DNA of 33,525 nt, taken from assembly GCA_903916085.1 (NCBI GenBank), contig CAIWVL010000046.1, positions 1 through 33,525 of the forward strand, read 5' to 3'. A model generated the notes under the pieces. The model ran no database searches. It was not told the DNA's origin and worked only from the letters and a program-made list of their open reading frames with translations. This document shows, piece by piece, positions 26,329 through 33,525 of this stretch; position 1 is the stretch's first letter; every line of letters starts with the position of its first letter. The position numbers and the translations under genes are program-made. Source of the DNA: an uncultured Spartobacteria bacterium (GTDB lineage Bacteria > Verrucomicrobiota > Verrucomicrobiia > Chthoniobacterales > Chthoniobacteraceae).

Positions 26329-28443
26329 ATGCGCTGGGAAACGCCGCTGAATGAGCTGCCCTGGATTGGGCCACAACGGGTTAGACAGCTCACTCGGTTT
26401 GGCCTCGAGACCCTGGGGGATCTCGTCTCCCATTTTCCCAAGCGCTGGGAAGACCGTTCCCGATTCGACCGCTTTCCCCGCGAGGAATCGGACACTCCGG
26501 TATGCGTGTGCGGCGTGGTCCAAGCCACCACAATCCAACGCCGGGGCCGCGCTCGCAACTTCGAGGTGCTGCTTGTCGAAGAAAATGGAGGCGCACTTTC
26601 CGGCCAAATCACGGTCCGTTGGTTCAATCTGTTTTGGGTAGAAAAAGTAGTCGCAACAGGCTCACGCCTTGTTATTTACGGCAAACCTAAACGACGCGGC
26701 CGCCAAATCGTTTTCGAGCAACCAGAATTCGAAGTCTTAGAGGACGAATCCGGCGGTTCGCTGCACCTCCAGCGCATCGTACCGATCCACCGGGCCACCG
26801 AAGGACTGTCTACACGGATGCTCCGCTGGCTCATTTGGGAGGCCTTGCAACTGCTTGAGGCAGCGCACCTTCCCAATCTTATACCAGCCAACCTGGACGC
26901 CTTCCCGCGCGTCGAAGCACTCCGCCAAATCCATTTCCCAGACTCGTTTGAAGCCCTCGCTCGGGCACGGAAACACCTCGTGCTCACCGAGTTTTTTGGT
27001 ATGCAGCTCTTCATCGCGCAGAGACGCGCCCAGCAACAAGCGGAACCCGGTCTCTGCCACGCCGCATCCTCTGTTCTCCTTGAACGTCTCCACGCCAACC
27101 TGCCCTTCCCGCTCACCGGCGCACAGTTACGCTCCATTGCAGAGATTCGCGCGGACATGGCGTCCGAACGTCCCATGAACCGATTACTGCACGGAGACGT
27201 CGGTGCCGGCAAAACGCTCGTCGCCCTATCTGCGATGCTGCTAGCCGTTGAAGCAGGTTTCCAAGCCGCCCTCATGGCACCTACGCAGATTCTCGCGGAA
27301 CAGCATTATCTCCAATTCCAAAGGCTCTGCACGCCGCTGGGCATTCGAGTGGCTTTGCGCACGGGAAATCGACGCGAAGAATCCGGACCGATGCCACTTT
27401 TTGATCATGACCGGTGGCAGCAAGCGCTCGTGTCGGGAAGCGGCGAGCGACCAACCGCGCCTGCGCAAGAGCCACCGCATATCGTTGTCGGCACCCATGC
27501 GTTATTGCACAGCAAAACACTTTTCTCGCGCCTCGGCCTCGCGGTGATCGACGAACAACACAAGTTTGGCGTCCTCCAACGCGCCACCCTCCGGGCGCAG
27601 GGCCGGTGTCCGGACATGCTCGTGATGACGGCTACGCCCATTCCGCGTACGCTCACGATGAGCCTGTACGGGGATCTCGATGTTTCTACGCTGGATGAAC
27701 TTCCCAAGGGACGCGGCAAGATTATCACCGGCGTCCGGGACGCCTCCAAAGTCCCAGAGGCAGCCAAGTTTATCCGCGAACACCTGGAGGCAGGAAGACA
27801 GGCTTATGTGGTGTATCCGCTGATTGACGCCTCGGAAAAGTCCGAGGCCAAGGCAGCGGCGGCTGAGTTTGAAAAGTGGCAGCAACTCCTCGCTCCGATG
27901 CCCTGCGCCCTGCTTCACGGCAGGATTCCGCCTGAGGAAAAAGAGAGCATCATGGAGCAGTTTCGTTTGGGGAACACGAAGGCGCTGATCGCAACGACCG
28001 TGATTGAGGTGGGCATCGACGTTCCCAACGCGAATTTGATGCTCATCGAGAATGCCGAACGCTTCGGCTTAGCACAATTGCATCAGCTACGAGGCCGGGT
28101 GGGGCGAGGCGTTCACAAGAGCTACTGCATCTTGCTCACAAACGCGGCAGAACCCGGTGCCCTTGAAAAGTTGCAGGTGCTTGAGCGCACCTCCAACGGC
28201 TTCGACATCGCAGAAGCCGACTGGGAGCTACGAGGTCCCGGGGACCTCCTGGGAACCGCCCAAAGCGGCCTGCCGCCACTACGCATCGGCAACCTGTCGC
28301 GTGACTCCGACCTGATGCATCAGGCGCGGGGAGCAGCTTTCGTGGTCGTGGAACGCGATCCCGCCTTGGAAGAGCCCTCTCACCGACCCTACCGTGCGCT
28401 ACTCCACGCGAAACCGGCGAGCGACCTCTCACAGGTGAGCTAG
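26329..28443 (+). CDS. recG: ATP-dependent DNA helicase RecG
   Basis: WIGPQRVRQLTRFGLETLGDLVSHFPKRWEDRS...RLLHGDVGAGKTLVALSAML...MAPTQILAEQHYLQF...VIDEQHKFGVLQR...MTATPIPRTL...LHQLRGRVGRG. Confidence 0.97.
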   Translation: MRWETPLNELPWIGPQRVRQLTRFGLETLGDLVSHFPKRWEDRSRFDRFPREESDTPVCVCGVVQATTIQRRGRARNFEVLLVEENGGALSGQITVRWFNLFWVEKVVATGSRLVIYGKPKRRGRQIVFEQPEFEVLEDESGGSLHLQRIVPIHRATEGLSTRMLRWLIWEALQLLEAAHLPNLIPANLDAFPRVEALRQIHFPDSFEALARARKHLVLTEFFGMQLFIAQRRAQQQAEPGLCHAASSVLLERLHANLPFPLTGAQLRSIAEIRADMASERPMNRLLHGDVGAGKTLVALSAMLLAVEAGFQAALMAPTQILAEQHYLQFQRLCTPLGIRVALRTGNRREESGPMPLFDHDRWQQALVSGSGERPTAPAQEPPHIVVGTHALLHSKTLFSRLGLAVIDEQHKFGVLQRATLRAQGRCPDMLVMTATPIPRTLTMSLYGDLDVSTLDELPKGRGKIITGVRDASKVPEAAKFIREHLEAGRQAYVVYPLIDASEKSEAKAAAAEFEKWQQLLAPMPCALLHGRIPPEEKESIMEQFRLGNTKALIATTVIEVGIDVPNANLMLIENAERFGLAQLHQLRGRVGRGVHKSYCILLTNAAEPGALEKLQVLERTSNGFDIAEADWELRGPGDLLGTAQSGLPPLRIGNLSRDSDLMHQARGAAFVVVERDPALEEPSHRPYRALLHAKPASDLSQVS

Positions 28444-28614
28444 CGGGAGAGGAGGCTCGGAAGCATGGGATCCAGCAAGGGGAGATAGGGGAGACACAAG
28501 CCCGCCATGAAAGAGCAAAAGACGCTTGCTGATTAGCGCTCTTCCATTGCCACCCATTCCCTCCCCTTGATTCCCATTCTCACTTCTCGCCTTCTCCCCC
28601 TGAGACTCCCTACC

Positions 28615-31386
28615 ATGCCCGCTTTTGCACCCATGATGACGAGCGCCCAGATCCGCCAATCGTTTCTCGATTTCTTTCGGGGGAAACAACACACCCTCGT
28701 ACCCTCCTCGAGCCTGCTCCCGGATTCCCCCAACCTACTGTTCACCAACGCCGGGATGAACCAGTTCGTTCCCATCTTCCTAGGCCAAAAGCAGCCCGAT
28801 GTGACGCGCTGGGCCTCCGCCACGCCCACCCTCGATACACGCGCGGCCGATACTCAAAAGTGCATCCGCGCCGGTGGTAAACACAACGATCTCGAGGACG
28901 TCGGCCTCGACACGTATCACCACACTTTCTTTGAAATGTTGGGAAACTGGTCCTTTGGCGATTACTTCAAAAAAGAAGCCATCCAATGGGCTTGGGAACT
29001 TATCGTCGTCATCTGGAAATTCCCGCCGCAGAGACTCTACGCCACCATCTACCAACCCGACCCCGCACTCGGCGACCCTGCCTCCCGCGATCAGGAAGCC
29101 TGGGAACTCTGGGCCGACCTATTCCGTAGCGTCGGTTTGGATCCAGCGGTTCACATCGTTAACGGCAACAAGAAGGACAACTTCTGGATGATGGGCGACA
29201 CCGGTCCCTGCGGCCCCTGCTCGGAACTGCACGTCGACCTCACCCCCTCGGGCGACACCAAGGGTGCCCTTGTCAACATGGGCTCAAGTGAGTGCATCGA
29301 AATCTGGAACCTCGTCTTCATCCAGTTTAACGCCAACCCTGACGGCTCATTTTCGCCCCTCCCTGCCCAGCACGTGGATACTGGTATGGGTTTTGAACGC
29401 GTCTGCTCTATTATCCAAGGCACGCGCAACTTCGCAGAGTTCAGCAACGTACGCATCTCCAACTACGAGACGGACGTTTTCCGTCCCATTTTCGACGAAC
29501 TCGAAAAACTCAGCGGCCGTCATTACGCCAGCACGCTTCCTCAACAAAACGCCACCGGCCAATACGTGGCCGTCACTCCCCAGGAACAGCTCGACGTCGC
29601 TTTCCGCGTCATCGCCGATCACATCCGCACCCTCTCTTTCGCCGTGGCCGATGGCATCCAGCCCGGTAACAACGACCGCAATTACGTTCTTCGTCGCATC
29701 CTCCGCCGGGCCATTCGTTACGGACGCATTCTAGGCTTCCGCGAACCATTCTTCTACAAACTCGTCCCTGTGCTTTCCCGTACGATGGGCGATGTTTTCC
29801 CCGAAATCCGCACTCGCCAGGCCTTTGTGGAAGAAGTCTTAAAGCGTGAGGAAGAGGCCTTTAACAAGACCCTCGACCGTGGCATCGCACTCTTTAATGA
29901 AGAGTTGTCTCGCCTGGACGCTGCGGGAAGCCGCGCCGTTTCAGGCGCATTCGCCTTCCAACTTTACGACACCTCAGGCTTCCCTCTGGATCTCACCGAG
30001 CTCATGGCTCGTGAACATGGGTTCAGCGTCGATACCGCTGGGTTTGAAGTCCTCATGGAGGCCCAGCGTTCCAGAGCCCGTGCCGCTCAGAAAAAAGAAA
30101 TCATTGAACTTTCTCAAATAGAGACAGTAACACCCACGCAGTTCATCGGGTACGACGCTCTCTCGACCACCGCCAAAGTCATCGAGGTCGTTTCTCTCAA
30201 AAACAAAACAGCCGTTATTCTCGACGTATCTACCGCTTACGCCGAAATGGGCGGTCAAATCGGGGATTCTGGTGTGCTCGAATCAGGTGCCGACTACTGG
30301 CAGGTTCTGAACACCACCAAGAGCGGTCCCGTGTGGCTCCATTTCATCGAAGGCGAGCACGCTCCCGCTGTAGGCCAGGACGTTACTTTCTTCGTCAACA
30401 CCGACCGTCGGCGCGCCGTCGAACGTCATCACTCCGTCACGCATCTCCTGCATTGGGCTTTGCATGAAGTCGTTTCCAAGGAAGCCTCTCAAAAGGGCTC
30501 TTTCGTCGGCACAGATAAACTCACTTTCGACTTCTCCAGCAGTGCTCTTTCACCAAATCAGTTGCGCGATGTCGAGCGACTCGTCAATGAGCGCATTCTG
30601 GAAAACGGCCAAGTCAGCTGGCACGAACTTCCCTATTCAGAGGTCAAAAAACAGCCCGGCATTCTACAGTTCTTCGGCGAGAAGTACGGAGACATTGTGC
30701 GCGTTGTCCAAATGGGAGGAAAAGCCAGCGCCCTCGATGGTTACTCCATGGAGTTGTGTGGCGGCACGCACGTGCGTCACACCGGCGAAATCGGTCAATT
30801 CAGGATCGTTTCCGAAGGTGCCGTTGCTGCAGGTATCCGCCGTATCGAAGCGTTCGCAGGCCTTCCAGCGTATCATTCCGCTGTCGACGAAACGGCGAGG
30901 CTGAAGGCCGTCGCCTTGCAGCTTGGAACGCCTCTCGCAGATCTCGAGCGCAAGATCGAATCCCTTCTGGCCCAGCAACGTGAGTTAGAAAAAAACCTCA
31001 AAGCCGCTCTCCAACGTGAGGCCGCTCAGGAGGCGCACCGCTTGCTCAAACACGCAGACACGTTCGGTTCCACCCCTGCGATCATTGCCACCGTGCCAAA
31101 CACTTCCGCAGACGCGATTCAAGCCATCGCGGACGCTCTCAAAAGCCACTTCGAGGGAGTCGTATTCCTCGCGGCAACGCTCGACTCCAACGTCGCTCTT
31201 GTTGCCACCGTTTCCCCCAACTTCACCAAAGTTGCAGCCGCCGGAAAACTGATCCAGACGGCAGCTCCTCTTGTTGAAGGAAAAGGCGGGGGACGACCAG
31301 ACGCTGCGCGCGGGGCGGGGCGCCATTTAGCTGGGGTTGCTGCGGCATTACAATCGGTGCGCGAGACGCTCGCTGGGACTGCATAG
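28615..31386 (+). CDS. alaS: Alanyl-tRNA synthetase
   Basis: MTSAQIRQSFLDFFRGKQHTLVPSSSLLPDSPNLLFTNAGMNQFVPIFLG...KCIRAGGKHNDLEDVG...HHSVTHLLHWALHEV...MELCGGTHVRHTGEIGQFRIVSEGAVAAGIRRIEA. Confidence 0.98.
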   Translation: MPAFAPMMTSAQIRQSFLDFFRGKQHTLVPSSSLLPDSPNLLFTNAGMNQFVPIFLGQKQPDVTRWASATPTLDTRAADTQKCIRAGGKHNDLEDVGLDTYHHTFFEMLGNWSFGDYFKKEAIQWAWELIVVIWKFPPQRLYATIYQPDPALGDPASRDQEAWELWADLFRSVGLDPAVHIVNGNKKDNFWMMGDTGPCGPCSELHVDLTPSGDTKGALVNMGSSECIEIWNLVFIQFNANPDGSFSPLPAQHVDTGMGFERVCSIIQGTRNFAEFSNVRISNYETDVFRPIFDELEKLSGRHYASTLPQQNATGQYVAVTPQEQLDVAFRVIADHIRTLSFAVADGIQPGNNDRNYVLRRILRRAIRYGRILGFREPFFYKLVPVLSRTMGDVFPEIRTRQAFVEEVLKREEEAFNKTLDRGIALFNEELSRLDAAGSRAVSGAFAFQLYDTSGFPLDLTELMAREHGFSVDTAGFEVLMEAQRSRARAAQKKEIIELSQIETVTPTQFIGYDALSTTAKVIEVVSLKNKTAVILDVSTAYAEMGGQIGDSGVLESGADYWQVLNTTKSGPVWLHFIEGEHAPAVGQDVTFFVNTDRRRAVERHHSVTHLLHWALHEVVSKEASQKGSFVGTDKLTFDFSSSALSPNQLRDVERLVNERILENGQVSWHELPYSEVKKQPGILQFFGEKYGDIVRVVQMGGKASALDGYSMELCGGTHVRHTGEIGQFRIVSEGAVAAGIRRIEAFAGLPAYHSAVDETARLKAVALQLGTPLADLERKIESLLAQQRELEKNLKAALQREAAQEAHRLLKHADTFGSTPAIIATVPNTSADAIQAIADALKSHFEGVVFLAATLDSNVALVATVSPNFTKVAAAGKLIQTAAPLVEGKGGGRPDAARGAGRHLAGVAAALQSVRETLAGTA

Positions 31387-31421
31387 TTTCATTTAGCCCA
31401 GAAACTTGTTATGTGTTGTAA

Positions 31422-32156
31422 ATGAACCCTCTTGAGCAACGCATTCAATACAAGTTCAGGAATCCGCTTCTCCTAGCCGAGGCCCTGACTCATCCCAGCC
31501 TCGGCTACGAGACTCAGCGTCATCACTTTGACAACCAGCGTCTTGAGTTCCTTGGAGACGCTGTGTTGCAACTTATTTTCACCGAATTCCTATTCGACTC
31601 GTATCCTGAACTGCCAGAAGGTGAGTTAACTAAGCTCAGAGCGCGTTTAGTTTCACGCGATGGGTTACGCGTCAACGCAGAGGCCCTCGACCTTGGCAAG
31701 TATCTGATGATGGGACGTGGCGAAGAGGCCACAGGTGGTCGGGGCCGCGCCTCAGCACTCGCAGACGCCTATGAGGCCATGATCGGTGCCCTCTACCTGG
31801 ATTCCGACTACGTCACCGTAAGGCGGATCGTCCTTACCGAAACGCGCGAACGCCTCGAAGAACTCGTTGTTGAAGATCCAACTGCCAATCCCAAAGGCCG
31901 TTTGCAGGAAATTCTTCAAGCCATCACTCCGCAGAGTCCTTCCTATGAGGTCGTCGAACAATTCGGCCCTGAACACATGAAACAATTTGTCACTCGGATC
32001 CTGTGGGAAGGTCGGGAACTCGCGCGCGGCAATGGACGCAGCAAAAAGGACGCCGAAGTCCAAGCGGCTCGAAAAGCCATTGAACTACGCGCGTGGGAGG
32101 CCTCCACTTTGCCCCAACCCAACGCATCTTCTCCCACGAACAACTTTGCCGAATAG
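31422..32156 (+). CDS. rnc: Ribonuclease III
   Basis: NQRLEFLGDAVLQLIFTEFLFDSYPELPEGELTKLRARLVSRDGL...ALADAYEAMIGALYLD plus a C-terminal dsRBD-like region (NPKGRLQEILQA...GNGRSKKDAEVQAARKAIE). Confidence 0.96.
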   Translation: MNPLEQRIQYKFRNPLLLAEALTHPSLGYETQRHHFDNQRLEFLGDAVLQLIFTEFLFDSYPELPEGELTKLRARLVSRDGLRVNAEALDLGKYLMMGRGEEATGGRGRASALADAYEAMIGALYLDSDYVTVRRIVLTETRERLEELVVEDPTANPKGRLQEILQAITPQSPSYEVVEQFGPEHMKQFVTRILWEGRELARGNGRSKKDAEVQAARKAIELRAWEASTLPQPNASSPTNNFAE

Positions 32157-32157
32157 C

Positions 32158-32370
32158 TGTGAACAACTTCCCACAAGTGCGAGCAACTTTGAACCATCCA
32201 CAAACTCCACGTCTTTGTTCACAGCCATTCGCCAGTTGTACACAGGCATTTTTACTACATAAATCCCTGCTCAAACGGTGGTTATTGGTGCCTTAGAGCG
32301 CTTATTCACACACTGAAGAAGAAGAAGAATGGCCTCGTTTTTTCTATATCTCTTCAGAAGCTGTGTACAA
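32158..32370. promoter_or_regulatory. DnaA-box-like cluster (candidate oriC or DnaA-controlled region)
   Basis: Five TTRTNCACA matches: TGTGAACAA 32158-32166 (-), TTGTTCACA 32215-32223 (+), TTGTACACA 32236-32244 (+), TTATTCACA 32302-32310 (+), TGTGTACAA 32362-32370 (-). Weaker sites TTCCCACAA (32168) and CCATCCACA (32194). Confidence 0.6.
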
Positions 32371-32483
32371 CTTCCACATCTCCTGCCTCGCTCCACTTCG
32401 GAACCTTACCTGCCATACTGTTGGAATGGGGCAGCGATCATCTCTTAAATCATGCCGAACATTTGCTTGGTTTGCGGTGCTAG

Positions 32484-32632
32484 TTAGAGCGCCTAAAAAA
32501 GAGAGCTCACGCGGAGATGCGGAGAACGCGGAGCTTTTATAAAACCTTATTTCGAAGGTTATTCCGTAATTTCTCCGCGCTCTCTGCGCCTCCGCGTGAG
32601 CCCTCTTTTTTGGGTTAATTTAGGCGTTCTAA
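32484..32632. repeat. Long imperfect palindromic intergenic element
   Basis: Left arm TTAGAGCGCCTAAAAAAGAGAGCTCACGCGGAGATGCGGAGAACGCGGAG (32484-32533) pairs with right arm CTCCGCGCTCTCTGCGCCTCCGCGTGAGCCCTCTTTTTTGGGTTAATTTAGGCGTTCTAA (32573-32632). Inner hairpin AACCTT-ATTTCG-AAGGTT at 32543-32560. Confidence 0.8.
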
Positions 32633-32638
32633 GTAGTG

Positions 32639-32695
32639 CGATGAAATTGTTCGGACTGCTAACAGGTCCAAGTCGGCAACCGAGCCGGAGGCTTC
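32639..32695 (-). repeat. Dispersed intergenic repeat, copy B
   Basis: Reverse complement reads GAAGCCTCCGGCTCGGTTGCCGACTTGGACCTGTTAGCAGTCCGAACAATTTCATCG, matching copy A at 46 of 57 positions. Confidence 0.75.
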
Positions 32696-32807
32696 AGAAG
32701 CGAACTGATCCGACTTTCTTGCCCGTACTACCTACTAGACGCCTCAATTTCACTTCCATCCTTGGAACCTCGCACCCTTCGGCATTACCTTGCTGGGCTT
32801 CCTTCCG

Positions 32808-33525
32808 ATGAGCGCCTCCGACTCCCTGATCTACTTAGATAATAATGCCACCACTCAGGTGGATCCTGCCGTCTTGGAGGAAATGTTACCCTTCCTCTCT
32901 CAGCACTACGGAAATCCATCCAGTCCGTACAAACTGGGCAAAACCACCGCCCAAGCTTTGGAATTGGCCAGAGAACGCGTCGCAGCCCTGCTTCAGTGTG
33001 AAGCTCAGGAGGTCATCTTCACCAGTTGCGGTACAGAATCGACCAATGCCGCCATTCATTCTGCTTTAGCCGCAGATCCTGACCGCCAACACATCGTGAC
33101 CACCCGTGTCGAGCACTCCGCCACGCTGAAGACTTGTGAACTCCTAGCCAAACGTGGCCACGAAATCACCTGGATCGGTGTGGATTCCAAAGGACAGGTC
33201 AATCTTGAGGACATTGAAAAAGCCGTGCGTTCAGACACCGCTCTCTTGAGTGTCATGTGGGCTAATAACGAAACAGGAACGATCTTTCCCATCAGTGAGC
33301 TCCAGCAAATCGCTCACCGGAAAGGCGTCTACTTTCATACCGATGCCGTCCAGGCTGTCGGTAAAATCCCGATCCTCTTAAAGGACGCCGGTATTCAATT
33401 CGTTTCTGTTTCCGGTCACAAATTACACTGTCCCAAGGGAGTAGGCGTTTTATATGCAAACCGCCGGACCCGTTTTAATCCGTTCATGACGGGTGGAAGC
33501 CAGGAAAACGGCAAACGCGGCGGGA
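32808..33525 (+). CDS. Cysteine desulfurase (NifS/IscS family), truncated by window end
   Basis: ATG at 32808: MSASDSLIYLDNNATTQVDPAVLEEMLPFLSQHYGNPSSPYKLG...FTSCGTESTNAAIHSAL...WANNETGTIFP...HTDAVQAVGKIPI...VSGHKLHCPKGVGVLY. Not in the ORF track because it is open at the 3' end. Confidence 0.92.
   Translation, partial: MSASDSLIYLDNNATTQVDPAVLEEMLPFLSQHYGNPSSPYKLGKTTAQALELARERVAALLQCEAQEVIFTSCGTESTNAAIHSALAADPDRQHIVTTRVEHSATLKTCELLAKRGHEITWIGVDSKGQVNLEDIEKAVRSDTALLSVMWANNETGTIFPISELQQIAHRKGVYFHTDAVQAVGKIPILLKDAGIQFVSVSGHKLHCPKGVGVLYANRRTRFNPFMTGGSQENGKRGG

Noticed and set aside
1-33525. Search by eye for CRISPR arrays, tRNA/rRNA genes, transposases, integrases, phage genes and toxin-antitoxin or defence systems
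   Set aside because: None found; all sizeable ORFs on the coding strand fit housekeeping, envelope or transport families.

Overview
Bacterial chromosomal segment. Gene content suggests Verrucomicrobiota-like, but that is an inference and no 16S is present. It is densely coding and mostly housekeeping. No rRNA, tRNA, CRISPR array, transposase or prophage was recognised.

Left to right: pyruvate carboxylase N-terminus (-), exonuclease III / DHPS / PHP phosphatase operon (-), UDG-superfamily protein (+), a divergent polysaccharide O-acetylation locus (MBOAT/AlgI, two AlgJ/AlgX-like proteins, two SGNH hydrolases), GalT-like protein (-), YjbQ (-), YebC (+), mnmG (-), cysteine desulfurase (-), CPBP protease (-), small ORF (+), ThuA-like (-), ABC transporter operon with TPR-like protein, phosphoesterase and GT9 (+), OprB-type porin (+), recA, recG, alaS, rnc (+), and a second cysteine desulfurase (+, truncated by the window end).

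Most notable signals:
(1) Four identical 16-bp palindromes TGTTCCACGTGGAACA (parS-type) within 3.3 kb around mnmG, one of them inside the mnmG coding sequence.
(2) A cluster of five TTRTNCACA DnaA-box-like sites in about 215 bp of the rnc-nifS intergenic region, a candidate oriC or DnaA-controlled region.
(3) A GalT homologue that has apparently lost its nucleophilic His and its Zn-binding Cys residues.
(4) A C-terminal domain apparently shared between an AlgJ-like protein and an SGNH hydrolase in the same acetylation locus.
(5) Dispersed and palindromic intergenic repeats.
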